From Adiantum capillus-veneris (taxonomy: Eukaryota; Streptophyta; Polypodiopsida; Polypodiales; Pteridaceae), in contig CM043943.1 of the NCBI GenBank assembly GCA_014529385.2, positions 99,030,355 to 99,094,354 of the forward strand: DNA of 64,000 nt, in the 5' to 3' direction. The notes below the pieces were generated by a model. It saw only the letters and a list, made by a program, of their open reading frames with translations, had not been told where the DNA came from and searched no databases. The translations under genes and the position numbers were made by a program. Below are positions 54,130-64,000 of this stretch, one piece after another (within the stretch, counting starts at the first letter, position 1; each line of letters opens with the position of its first letter).

Positions 54130-54511
54130 GTTTAAAAAAAAGTTGTGAGATGGACATGGATAACAACTGGTATAGTCCATTGATACCTGTAAAACACATC
54201 CAAGGCTAACATATATGTTGTCTTGTTTCGATGGATGCAGGTAAGGACTCTTTCTTATCTTGGAAAGTCTTTTTGGCTTTTAGCAGTTGTCCAATACAGG
54301 ATTACACATACACCTACTGCAAGGGAAGTACTAATGTTATCTGTATACTAGAATGAGGTTTCATTCTTACAAACATTGTACAAACATAATTCTAAGACTA
54401 AGTCGTTTTTGTACTTATCATTTTCTTTACTCTAGAGCCAACTGTCTTTTGAATGTAAAAGTTCAAGTATGTCTTATTAATTATGATAAAACAACTACAC
54501 ACACATACATT
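54130..54511 (+). repeat. Repeat family R, copy 4
   Basis: 'gataacaactggtatagtcc', 'ttgatacctgt', 'caaggctaac', 'gttgtcttgttt', the box GGATGCAGGTAAG at 54233, then 'ctaagactaagtcgtttttg', 'aactgtcttttgaatgt', and a short AC tract at 54496-54511. Confidence 0.78.
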
Positions 54512-56480
54512 ACTAGGGATAGCGTGTTAATATCCTTGTGTTTTTTAACTTGGGACTATCTTAAGGAGCCTTGGGTAAATTATTGGAGTCAAATCAGTAG
54601 GGATATTTTTAGAGGTGACTTTAATAAACACCTTACCATTAGTAGCTAATTAAAGTGCTATGAAAGAGGGCGGGCGGGCTCGCTTTGTCATTTTTTGCCC
54701 TCTTCTGTGACCTACTACAAGTATGCAATACTAAACATTACCTTCCTCTTTCCCCTTCTCTCTTGACCCTCTCTTATCTCTCTATCTCTCCCGTCTCCCA
54801 TTCTCTGTATGAGATGAGGTTGCTGTTGAAACTAGGCGTGAAACTGGGCCCGCCTCACTAACTCAGAAGGAATGCGGCCACTTAATGATGTGGCCCTGTT
54901 GTATCATCTTCATCTTGAAGCTGGCCTGTCACACTATTGTAAAGGAAATGGCCATGGGATCCCATCACTATAAAGGTGAGCGTTTTTTGCTCACTAGCAT
55001 TGGTACTGTGTGGCTTCTGTGAGCGTGTGAGTACTTGTGTGCTTTGAGAGTGTGAGGTTTTTTTCCGCAAGGGTGTCAGGTTTAGTAATCAGCTATATGG
55101 CTAAAGGCAAGGATAAGCATGCTGTTCAATAGAGTTGGACGCTCCGACTCCATCTCAAGCGAGTTATGGAATACTGTCCGATTGATGTGGTATGATTCAT
55201 TTGATGCTATGGTACTATCCCTCATACTTGTACTGTAATGTGATTTCTACTAAGCCTTTTGTTGGCTATGGTTGGTTGGTTTATTTTCCTGTAGGAAATG
55301 CTTTTCTTTTATTGGTAAATCTTAAAGAAGTGTAATAGTGTGTATCGACAGCCTTGGTATGTGATTTCCTATCAAAATGTAGGGCTTGTTCTGTTGATGC
55401 ATATAGATGGTCCTATCATTAGCTCGGACTATTTCACATGGAAGGAAGGTAGCCTCCTGCAATAATGGATGAATGGTGTCTTAAAAATCTTCAAACTTGG
55501 TGAAAGACACTATATGGTAATGTTGACCTACCTGGTGAGAATAATCATTGGCTTGGCATGGATATGAACCGGTCATAGGCATAGTTTTTCAATAACAATC
55601 ATTGAATAAAGCTTTCCTCTTACAGTGCTGGTTGATTGTTAACTTCAACCTTTGTTTTGATTAAAATAAGATGATTGAAGTCCTGTCTATTACTTGGTGA
55701 TAGAACCTATAAAGTTAACCTACTGGTAGGTAATAAACCATGACTTGGTAAATGTGGTTGATTTTTTATAAATTACCGCATCAGGTATGCTTCTATTGGG
55801 TGATTCTAGGTTGGATACTGAGATTACTAATCTTGCTCAAATCTGGTCTATACCATCTGTGTAGAGGGTGATTTTGGGTTGGAAATGGAGCTTATCACTC
55901 ATCCTCAATTCTATTCTATACCGTCAAATTCTACTCACTTAGCCATGATTGGGTGGTTGTGTACTGGGTTATGATTGATGGTGGCCATAGTGGTTATTCT
56001 ACTGTACCTATATAGAGGGGTTGATTGGTGCATGACCCTAAATAGTGGGGTAACCTACTTGTGGGGTAATAGACATTGGCCTGTATGGTCTGGTAATTTT
56101 ATCGTGGTGGTTATACTAAGGTAATGTGACTTCGGTTGGTTATCAAGGGTTCCACTATTGTTTAGCTAAGGTCCATGATGTTGCATCTATGGTTCTTGGG
56201 CAAAACTGACTAAATGCGCCGAATGACTGGTTGCTTATAATGGATGGTGGCTGAATATGGTTATGGTTAGGATGGGTTGTGAATTATGGTAATTTTTGTT
56301 GTAAATTAAGCTGCTCATAAGTCCGTATATGGTCGCGTATTGCATAGAGGATATGGGCATTTGTGGCACACATCCCTGGCTTTTTTGAACAAATAATGAA
56401 TATAGGGCTTAACACTTACTACCTTACATATGGTCTCCGACTCTGACTAAATGGTGTTGGGAATTTTTACTAATGTCTTT
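54512..56480. other. Unassigned DNA
   Basis: No gene recognised. Near 55455-55560 a frame reads MDEWCLKNLQTW, a stop, then KTLYGNVDLPGENNHWLGMD, which looks protein-like but is short and broken. Confidence 0.4.
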
Positions 56481-56482
56481 TT

Positions 56483-56706
56483 ATGTTACAGGTGATTCCA
56501 AGGTATAGATTGACCGTACGTATGAGTATTGTCTCAGTGACCCTGAAAAAATAGCGGCAATTAGTGCCAAACTTTGTAAAGGCAAGAAACAGGAATATGT
56601 GGCCCACTTCGAGGCTAAATTGCCTCAAAAAACTCGTCTCTAGCTTTATCTCATGAGAGCTTGTAAAGCACAAGGGGCTCCAGATGGTTGTCCACCTTGT
56701 AATTGA
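56483..56706 (+). pseudogene. Possible exon remnant, unknown protein
   Basis: After 'tatgttacag', which looks like a splice acceptor, the plus frame reads DSKV, a TAG, IDRTYEYCLSDPEKIAAISA, KLCKGKKQEYVAHFEAKLPQ, KTRL, a TAG, LYLMRACKAQGAPDGCPPCN and a TGA. Both internal stops are TAG. Residue use is varied, unlike the surrounding AT-rich frames. I cannot name the family. A chance frame is possible. Confidence 0.35.
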
Positions 56707-56769
56707 AACCATCTCTAAATATATAACTAGACTCTTACCTTTCTTATTATTTTTCTTTGAAAGCAGTTA

Positions 56770-57099
56770 AGTTGGGTGACATCTATAACATGTGGGATAA
56801 CCATGCATCACCTGCATACGGTGCCAATGCTAACTGAAAGTTGTGTTGTTTCCATGGATGTAGGTGAGGGTTACCTTCTCAACTATGGTTTTTAAAGTTC
56901 CTTGGATTGAAGATGGTGGATTTATATATCTTCAGGCTCTTAACTCTTCTTGTAATCATGTATAAAGTCCGTTCTGTACTATGAATGGGATTTATACCAC
57001 CTTTTCACTGATATAGTTTCTAGAGTCTTTTGTAATTTGAAATAATTCTTTGGTGTTTATGTTATATTGTTACTGGAACACACACACACACACACACAT
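56770..57099 (+). repeat. Repeat family R, copy 5
   Basis: 'gtgacatctataacatgtgg', 'gttgtgttgtttccat', the box GGATGTAGGTGAG at 56856, and an (AC)n tract at 57079-57099. Less similar overall than copies 2 and 6, but with the same order and spacing. Confidence 0.65.
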
Positions 57100-57418
57100 G
57101 CTGTTCTTTTTTTACCTTTTTGTCGTGTTGTCACTAAAAAGGCTTGCTTGGATTTATTTTTCTCAATTTCCCTAGACTACATTGACTATATGCTTATAAG
57201 GCTGCCATGGAACCTCTAGATCTTGGATTTTTGCCTTAGTTATGCAAGATGAACTTGATTGCTAAACTTAGCTTCTCAAATCACTTTGAAAATATATTTG
57301 AGGATGGCTTATGGATAGTTAGACAAGTGCGAACTAATGGAATAAGTAAAAAGCTATCTTTAAATAAGGATGTCAAAATGATGTGGATACTTCTATGAGA
57401 AAATAGCTGTAGCTTGAA

Positions 57419-58018
57419 AACTTAAAAGAAATGGAAAGTACTTGGGATATTGCTCTTATTTTTTTAGGCAATGGCTAGTCTAATATTTAACCAGGGGATT
57501 TTTGAGAATATAATTGCTTTGTGAAAGAGTATTGGTTTAAATACTAGTCGTGCCACTTGCATCATAAGGGGTGATGGCCTTCCCATGCATTGCAATTACA
57601 TAATCTATACTAAATACTCACTAAATACTTATAAAAAAATTATTTTTAGGATAGTTGTTTAGGTTAAAAAATTTAAGTAGGACAAAGATAACAATTGATA
57701 GGTTCTTTGACACATGTAGTACGTATTCAAGGCTAATGAATCTGTTGTTTTGTTTATATAGATGCAAGTGAGAATGCTATCTTTACTTAAAATGGTTTAG
57801 CTTAACTACTATGCAACTTTGAAAAATCCCTACTAACTTTAACTTGGATGACCTCCACAAATCTATTAGTTTTGTAAAGGATCATTGGAATGATGCCTCG
57901 TTCTTACTATATTGTACAAAAATGAATCTAATACTAAGTCATTTTTGTAAAAATCATTGTGCAGTTATCTTTTGAACAATATGGTCTTTTGTGTATATGT
58001 GTTAAGTTTAATACAACA

Positions 58019-58069
<51 letters not shown>
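57419..58069 (+). repeat. Repeat family R, copy 6
   Basis: Closest to copy 2 (47521-48083). Box GATGCAAGTGAG at 57761; ends in an (AC)n tract at 58021-58069 preceded by 'taatacaaca' as in copy 2. Confidence 0.85.
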
Positions 58070-58070
<1 letters not shown>

Positions 58071-59107
58071 CACATGGTGTTGGATAGCTAATTTGAGCCG
58101 AGGTTGTAGCGGGTCAGATGTAGCTTGGATGTAAAGGTCTGCATACTATGGAATATGAGAAAGCCTATTCCCAAATATTTGAATCTATGCCTGGGATGCT
58201 TTGGAGCCTTTTCACAAGAGCTGGCCAAATGAATGTTATAAATGGTAGAGATTTGGAAATTATGCAAGGAACTTCCCCAAGGCTACGATTGTCAGCAAAC
58301 AGTGGTCAATTAAATTTGGAGGTGTGTCTCTAGATATGTCCAACCACCTACAAATGCAAGCATGTCAGAAAAGGGTGTACGTGATCATGTTATGGTTGAG
58401 GATGAAATGACTCATAATGATGGACATCCTTAAGTAGAAAAGGAGGAAACAACTAAGCCACCAAGATCCTCGCATCAGGGGTTGAAGGCTGATAAAACCC
58501 ATAACCATGACATCATAGTTGAAGGCAATCAAGAATAGAAGATTAATATGCTTATCCACCTAGTTGGTGTCTTTGGGTCTTTTAACAATACTAGTTTGAT
58601 AAAAAAAGAAGAAGAAAACAAAGAATTAAACTCCATGCTTTTCTAATAAGTAATTCATTGTATGGGTTTTTGGTTCCTTGTAGATACTTAGTCTTTGTGT
58701 CCCTATGGAAAGGAAATTTTGCATGGGTTAGTTTTGTATCTTTCTCGTTTTTGTTAATACGAGTATCCCACATAATGTGGGAATTGGAAAAAAAAGTTAA
58801 CGAGAGAAAGTGTGTGCCCCCCTAGTGTTGGATATGAAGAGCCCTTTGTGAAGAGCTTGAAGAGCTGCTATTCTAATATAGGTATTGGGAAGTAATACGC
58901 TTCACTATGAAAGGTCATATTTTCATTTTGCTTAGCTAATGAAAAAATATCACAAATGTACAGGTCAATTTTTGTAAGTTAGTGACGTGTTTAGTGAATA
59001 ACATAAGAAGTCAAGGAAGCCTTTATATGTGGAGGTGACCTTGTGAGATTAAGCTAAGGGAAATACATTGGAGTCGGTAGCCACAAGGCATTGAAAAACG
59101 GGGAAAG
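58070..59107. other. Unassigned DNA
   Basis: One plus frame at 58148-58333 (MEYEKAYSQIFESMPGMLWS, LFTRAGQMNVINGRDLEIMQ) is protein-like over 61 codons but matches nothing I know. The rest is AT-rich without features. Confidence 0.4.
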
Positions 59108-59305
59108 TGTTGGGGTCGGCCCAATTTGGGCGAACACATGTGTGAACACTTGTAAATGCTATTATAAGGCTTATGATAACCTAATTAAAGCTCTCTTTAC
59201 ATTGTACAATTTTTTTTTAGTGTTTTCTTCTCCCTCTCCTCTCCTCTCTTCTCTCGCTAGCTATGTCCATCCGAGACTCCGTTTGTTTCCGCGCCAAGCT
59301 CTACA
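59108..59305 (+). repeat. Orphan LTR (element G)
   Basis: 198 bp, TGTTGGGGTCGGCCC...CAAGCTCTACA. Inside: a TATA-like 'ctattataagg' at about 59159, a CT-rich stretch at 59227-59256, then the terminal CA followed two bases on by a primer site. No second copy in the window, so it could be a truncated element, or one whose 3' LTR was lost or lies to the right. Confidence 0.6.
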
Positions 59306-59307
59306 AG

Positions 59308-59319
59308 TGGTATTAGAAC
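59308..59319 (+). other. Primer-binding site of element G
   Basis: TGGTATTAGAAC, two mismatches from the initiator-Met site TGGTATCAGAGC. Its placement two bases after an LTR-like end supports both calls. Confidence 0.6.
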
Positions 59320-61054
59320 TTTCTGACAGTCTTGGGAGCATTTTGCAATTGATTGCAAGGTCAAGAAGAGGCTTGTGAAGGAAGTGAGAATCAAGTGATT
59401 GGACGGTGCAAATCTTGGTGCAAAGGTAGCCAACGGAATAGCCTCAGCCATGGGCTTGAGCGGCCAAAGGCCAACGAGAAGACAACTAGCCGCAAGAGGG
59501 GCAAGTAGGATGCCCTCGTGTGCAACAGACTATTTGAGGAATTGATTGAGCGAAGATGGCTTGCCAAGGTTTGTAATTCGAGTGCAAGAGCAACACTTCA
59601 ACAAGTTTTGCAGGGCTTCGAGCAGAGTTGATGGCAATTTGAGAGCCATTGCAGCACCTACTCCAAAGCGGCTCAACTAGAGGGTAGCCAAATGCCCACT
59701 TCACCTGCTGAAGTTTTTGAGAAAGGAATCAAAGCAAGATAAGGTTTTACCTTCAGTCTAAAGGCAGTCTTGATTTTGTCGAGAGTGTAGTCATGAGGAA
59801 GGCCCATAATTTGGAAGGGGCTCGCATGCGAGGTATCTCTTTAGAGAATCGGCACAAGGCGGTGTCAGGAGTTTTTTGGAGCAAGGGATTGTGCATATGT
59901 ATATACCCATGCATGGTGCATCGAATAAAGAATTGCCCGTTTTCCAGAGCCAGGTGGTTACGTGGGGCCCACATGTGTACATGTAGGACAACATGTACAT
60001 AGTGCATCGATTTTCACTATCACCAGTACAAGTGTGTTTTTTCTATAATAATGAGGAGTTGGTAGCGTGTAAAACTTCTCGAGGAAGCTATCCGCGGGTC
60101 GACAACATGAGGTAAGCAAGTGCGTCAGATGGCATCTAGTGGCGTCAGGAGGTCGAATGGGGTCAATATTTGCACGTGGATGAGCACGGACACAACGTGG
60201 GTGTTTTCTTGTGATAATTATGCAGAAAGGTCATCATGAGGACCATGTTTTGGGGCCACTTCACGTGGTGGCGTGATGAATTATTGGAAAAAGTTGAGTG
60301 TCAGGTGTGCGGATGGACGCAAAAAGGTGACAACAATGCACTGCGAGGTCAGTTTTTGGCCTGTTCGGGGTCCGTTTGAGGTCAACTAAAAGGCCAAGCG
60401 TGCCCAAGTAATAAAGCTAAGTGTGGGAACTGAAAAAACTGAGAGAAGACCAGGAAAAACATGGAGAGAAGAGGAGGAACAGCTGCAACTGTGTTTTTGC
60501 TGAGCCTGTTTTGGCCGTAAACTGCTCATCCGAGGTCGGATTTGAGCACTTTGACAATGTAGACTGGGGTTTTGGGCCGTTCCGGATGCGATGGCGCTGC
60601 CCATTTTGCCAAATTCCTCAGTGTTTTTCTACTATTTTGGTTGTGTAAGTTTCTCCTATGAGCGAAGCTTTTGCTCCAATTTGTGATTGTATCTGGCATA
60701 TTTTACCCATATTGTGTGATGCATTTGCCCCATTGGTGTTGGCCCAAGCTCAATTGTATCTAAACATAAAAAATTATCCTCTTTTGAGCCAATTTTTTTG
60801 GGTGTGTGTGTGTGTGTGTCTCTCTCTCTCTGTGGAGTGGGTAAATGGGTAGTCTCTCTCCTCTCTGTGTGTGTGTCTCTCTGTGTGGAGTGGGTCAATG
60901 GGTAGTCTCTCTCCTCTCACTCCATAGGTGTGTTCCTTGTCTCGGCCAGGTGGGTTGTGTAAGCCGAGTGGTGCCCCATAGTGTGTGTGTGTATCATCCC
61001 AAGAGTGTGTGTCGGGTCATTATAGAGGCGTTGTGTGTGTTTCCATCTCGCTCA
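59320..61054 (+). other. Leader of element G and/or 5' LTR of element F
   Basis: No coding content. It must contain the end of G's remains and probably the 5' LTR of F, whose right end should be near 61054 ('tctcgctca'), eight bases before F's primer site. The left LTR edge cannot be placed without the 3' copy. A 58-bp tandem duplication with (GT)n and (CT)n lies at about 60808-60925 ('gtggagtgggtaaatgggta', 'gtggagtgggtcaatgggta'). Confidence 0.5.
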
Positions 61055-61062
61055 TATTCTTT

Positions 61063-61080
61063 TGGCGCCCCCACGGAGGA
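61063..61080 (+). other. Primer-binding site of element F
   Basis: TGGCGCCCCCACGGAGGA. One base different from the primer site of element D at 17083-17100. It is followed by short direct repeats ('gagattcgag' three times and 'ttacag' three times, 61090-61152). Confidence 0.65.
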
Positions 61081-62103
61081 TCTTCTTCGAGTACCTTCTA
61101 CTTCGAGATTCGAGCTTTGAGATTCGAGATTACAGGTTACAGATTACAGGGACATGTATAGGTACAGGTGATTCACACAAGTACAGGTAGCTGGAGTAGA
61201 GTGATATACTGACAGTGGAGTCACTTGTAGTTGCCGTGGGTATGCATCATTTGGCGCCTGTTTGAGCGCATTGTCTGTTGGTATTGTACGTTACTTGTGG
61301 AAACTGCCATTGTACGCCTTTGTGGAGCCATGCTTAGTTTTATTTGGCAGTCCCAGCCATTTCTGAGACTTGGTCTGGAAGATAGTCATTTCTGAGACTT
61401 GACTATACGAGATTTGCATAAGCCTTCGTGAGAGGGTCGATAGCGTGAGGTTTTATTGAGCTGGGGGATTCTCAAATGTGGAGATCCTTTCGGTGATACA
61501 GGTGGCTGGAGCACCCTTTTCGTGACCTCGCCATAGGCTATGTACTAGTGATTCCTACTTGATGCTCGGGTTCTATTGTTGGCGATTTATGCATACATAT
61601 ATAGTCTATGTTTTGGGTTCTCACTACGCTACTTCTGGGGAAACTCTGTCAAAATTTTTCCAAGTTATGATGGCTGGTTTTTTGGTCTTTTAAGCCATTT
61701 ATGCTGTTATGCTGTTGAAATTTTGGCAAAATCAGAGGATAAGACACGTGTGCCTTCTTGGGAGCTGCATGGTTGGCTTTAATGGATGATCAAAATGGCC
61801 CTCAATTCACTCCTTTTCATTTAACTCAAAGAATCCAGATAAATGTTCATGTGACCCTGAAGATTTTTTTCCAGCAGTGCATAGTCTTTATGTTCGGGCC
61901 AAGAAGATTACGAGAGATCCTGGAATGTCCTTTGCCTGTTGTAATTCCAATGATTAACTATGAAAACTCATTTGATGTGCATGTGTTTGTCCTTATCTAA
62001 AGACAAGCTCCATTGAAGTTTATAGGGATTGAGTCAGTCAAAAGTTTTGGGTTCTTGCACGTGTGTTCAAAGGGGTTCTCAAAGCATCATAACTTGGGTA
62101 GCC

Positions 62104-63587
62104 ATGGCTTTATCTTATCCAAAATTTCATGGAAGAAGTGATGAACATGTGGAAGATTTTTTGGAAAAGATGGAGGTTGCCTACATTAGCAATCAGATTC
62201 ACGATCCTGCGTAGATGTTACGTCTTCTCCAAATTTGTTTGAAGAGTGATGCACGAGTTTGGTCCAAAGCATTTGAAGAGGAGTTGCGTGTGGTTGATCC
62301 ACCTGTAAGATTGAGTTGGGACAATCTAAGGCATGGATTGGAAGTGGAGTTTGTGAAGATAAAAGATCCTGAAAAAGTGTGGCAAGAAGTACAAGGTTTG
62401 GTGCAAAAGGAAGGTGAGCCAGTAGATGCGTACATACGTAAGTTTTCATTGGCATGGGAGAGGATGTGCAAGGCCTTAGCACCACAAGTACCCCCACCTG
62501 ACATGATGAAGAAGGACAGGTTTTTGGCTGGTCTTTGGGAGAATATACATTGGACAGTGGAGCTAAAGAAGCCTAGGACATATGAAGTTGCATTGGAGGT
62601 GGCAAGGAACAAAGAGTGGAAGCTGAGGAAAATGAGCCAGCTAGGGGTGGAGTCTTTGCCCATGAGGTCTGAATTTTAGCCTATAGACTCTTTACAAGGT
62701 CGCATGCCAGGGGTTCATCATGATCCAGTGGTTTCTGTTACTCCTCAAGTTATGCCAGCAGTGGTCACTACAGTAGTGCAAGATGATGGGCTAAGGCAAG
62801 ACATGAGGCAAGTGGTAGATTTAATGAATAATATGAGCCTAAACATGCTAGGTCTAGTGGGAAATAATCAAGGTCGAGGGAGGTTTGCAAATTAGCCAGA
62901 GAAAGACCTAGGAATGGTGTTGGACAAAGCAATGGTAGGTTCTGGAGGCAAACGCCCACATGTTATAATCGTGGAGAGTTGGGTCACATTAGCCTGCAAT
63001 GTGATAAGCCACCAAAGATGGGTGGAGACATGTATCCATTGCCAAGACAGGTGCTAACTAGGTCAAATAATTATGGCATCGAAATCAAGGGAGAAGAAGA
63101 AACCAGTGGATTAACCCAGGAGAAAAAGGGAAAGACAAAAGTGATAAGTGTAGTCACCTTGGAGAATTCATCAAAGCTAGAGCATACATTAGTGATGCCT
63201 ATTGGGAAGAGGACCACAGAGGACAAGGAAGGAAGAAGTGCCCCAGGTCCTAGTAAGAAGAAGGGAAAGAGTCATGAAGGCGAGGATGTCAAGGCCAAGA
63301 GGAAAATGAGGGCTCGTCGCAAGTTTCATGTTTCAGATTTTCCACTAGGGGATGGGCAATTAAACTATGACTTGAAGGAGGATCTGACAAGCAGGAAGAC
63401 AGATGTTACTTTTGGGCAGCTTCTAGAGATGGGGCCTAAGCTAAAGCGACAGTGGAAGAGGATGGTTAACCCAATGGAGAAAGAGCCAGAGAGACGTTCA
63501 GTGAAGGTGTTGGCGATGGATGAGCTACCAAACATTTTTCCAATAGTAGATGTGTGGCATAAAAGAAAAAATCTAGGACAAGGTTAA
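62104..63587 (+). pseudogene. Gag of element F
   Basis: Capsid and nucleocapsid precursor. Start MALSYPKFHGRSDEHVEDFL, an in-frame TAG at 62212, then LRLLQICLKSDARVWSKAFE, SWDNLRHGLEVEFVKIKDPE, KVWQEVQGLVQKEGEPVDAY: the retrotransposon gag capsid pattern (PF03732-like). TAGs at 62677 and 62893 and a frameshift just after the latter follow. The zinc knuckle at 62961-63002 reads CYNRGELGHISLQC, second Cys changed to Arg. A Lys/Glu-rich linker (KKKGKSHEGEDVKAKRKMRA) runs to the TAA at 63585. The ATG chosen is the one directly before the conserved 'PKF.G' segment. Confidence 0.82.
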
Positions 63588-64000
63588 GTGGATGGTGGAG
63601 CCCAAATATGTGTCATAACACACTCATGTGTTGAGAAGATGGGTCTTACAGTGATGACTGGGGTGTCAGGCTTTTGGATTAGATTGGCAAACCATCAAAA
63701 ACTAAAATGTTTGGGTGTTGTAAAGAGCTTAGAAGTGGAGGCGTATGATGCAAAGGCAGTGGTTGATTTTCATGTGATGCCACCAGGGTTGGGAGCATAT
63801 CCTATTATACTTGGTAGACCATGGCTACGTGCAGTGGGAGCTGTTCAAGATTGGCGACGTGGTACAATTAGCCTCTATGGAAAGACAAGTGTCAAGAAGC
63901 TATATAATATGGACACAAGAAAATGATTGGAGGAGCTTTATGAAGATGAGGATGAGTGTAGTGATGAAGACTATTCCACGGTGACAGAGGAGGACAGTGA
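63588..64000 (+). pseudogene. Protease of element F
   Basis: Processes Gag-Pol. VDGGAQICVITHSCVEKMGL holds the catalytic Asp in a D-G-G-A setting (usual D-S/T-G-A), then VKSLEVEAYDAKAVVDFHVM, PPGLGAYPIILGRPWLRAVG ('ILGRPWL', the second conserved block of Ty3-type proteases) and VQDWRRGTISL. TGA at 63924-63926 is followed in frame by an acidic linker (LEELYEDEDECSDEDYSTVT) to the end of the window, where RT would come next. Confidence 0.8.

Larger units (their letters stand above)
61055..64000 (+). mobile_element. Ty3/gypsy element F, cut by window end
   Basis: Primer site, about 1 kb leader, gag, zinc knuckle and protease in Ty3 order on the plus strand. RT and beyond lie outside the window. 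Its gag and protease differ strongly from A and C, so it is another lineage. In-frame stops occur at 62212, 62677, 62893, 63585 and 63924, so this copy is inactive. Confidence 0.8.

Overview
The window is nuclear DNA of a land plant and almost all of it is repetitive. A fern or another seed-free plant is my best guess. It carries decayed pentatricopeptide-repeat (PPR) gene pieces in the wording I associate with fern and lycophyte PPR proteins ('NVLVDMYAKCG', 'LIAGYAQHGCGK', 'ACILKACVSTQDA'), plant-type LINEs, Ty1/copia and Ty3/gypsy chromoviral retrotransposons primed by initiator-Met tRNA, and long GA and AC microsatellites. I found no intact host gene, no tRNA or rRNA gene and no CRISPR array.

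Layout. 1-326: 3' end of a LINE with an A19 tail. 327-3364: unassigned DNA, ending in what may be the N-terminal part of a LINE ORF1. 3360-31070: one nest of five LTR retrotransposons. The outer copia element B (minus strand, 5-bp target duplication TACAA) landed in the LINE sequence, which resumes at 31066. Chromovirus A (minus, duplication CAATG) sits in B's 3' LTR. Chromovirus C (plus, duplication CATG) sits in B's integrase. Inside C, the long-LTR gag-only element D lies in gag and copia element E lies before the protease. 31066-36600: LINE fragments on both strands, a tRNA-like SINE candidate and unassigned DNA. 36600-38040: GA-rich repeats with a 106-bp duplicated module. 38050-41365: minus-strand PPR pseudogene fragments, one segment amplified in tandem, with an unrelated coding-like piece in the middle. 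42250-45800: a plus-strand LINE (zinc-knuckle ORF1, endonuclease, reverse transcriptase) cut by a terminal-inverted-repeat insertion. 46000-59100: AT-rich DNA without clear genes, built from diverged copies of an unrecognised repeat unit plus local tandem duplications. 59108-64000: an orphan LTR with its primer site, then the 5' half of a different Ty3-type element F (primer site, gag, zinc knuckle, protease) running off the window.

How the parts relate. All coding content is gag, protease, integrase, reverse transcriptase or RNase H of retroelements, and every copy has stops or frameshifts, so none looks autonomous now. A and C are siblings of one chromovirus family. D has no pol of its own and shares an 18-nt primer-binding site, with one difference, with F, so an F-like element is a candidate helper. 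LTR divergence judged by eye (E about 2%, C about 3%, A and D about 5%, B about 9%) mostly agrees with the nesting order; D inside C is the exception.
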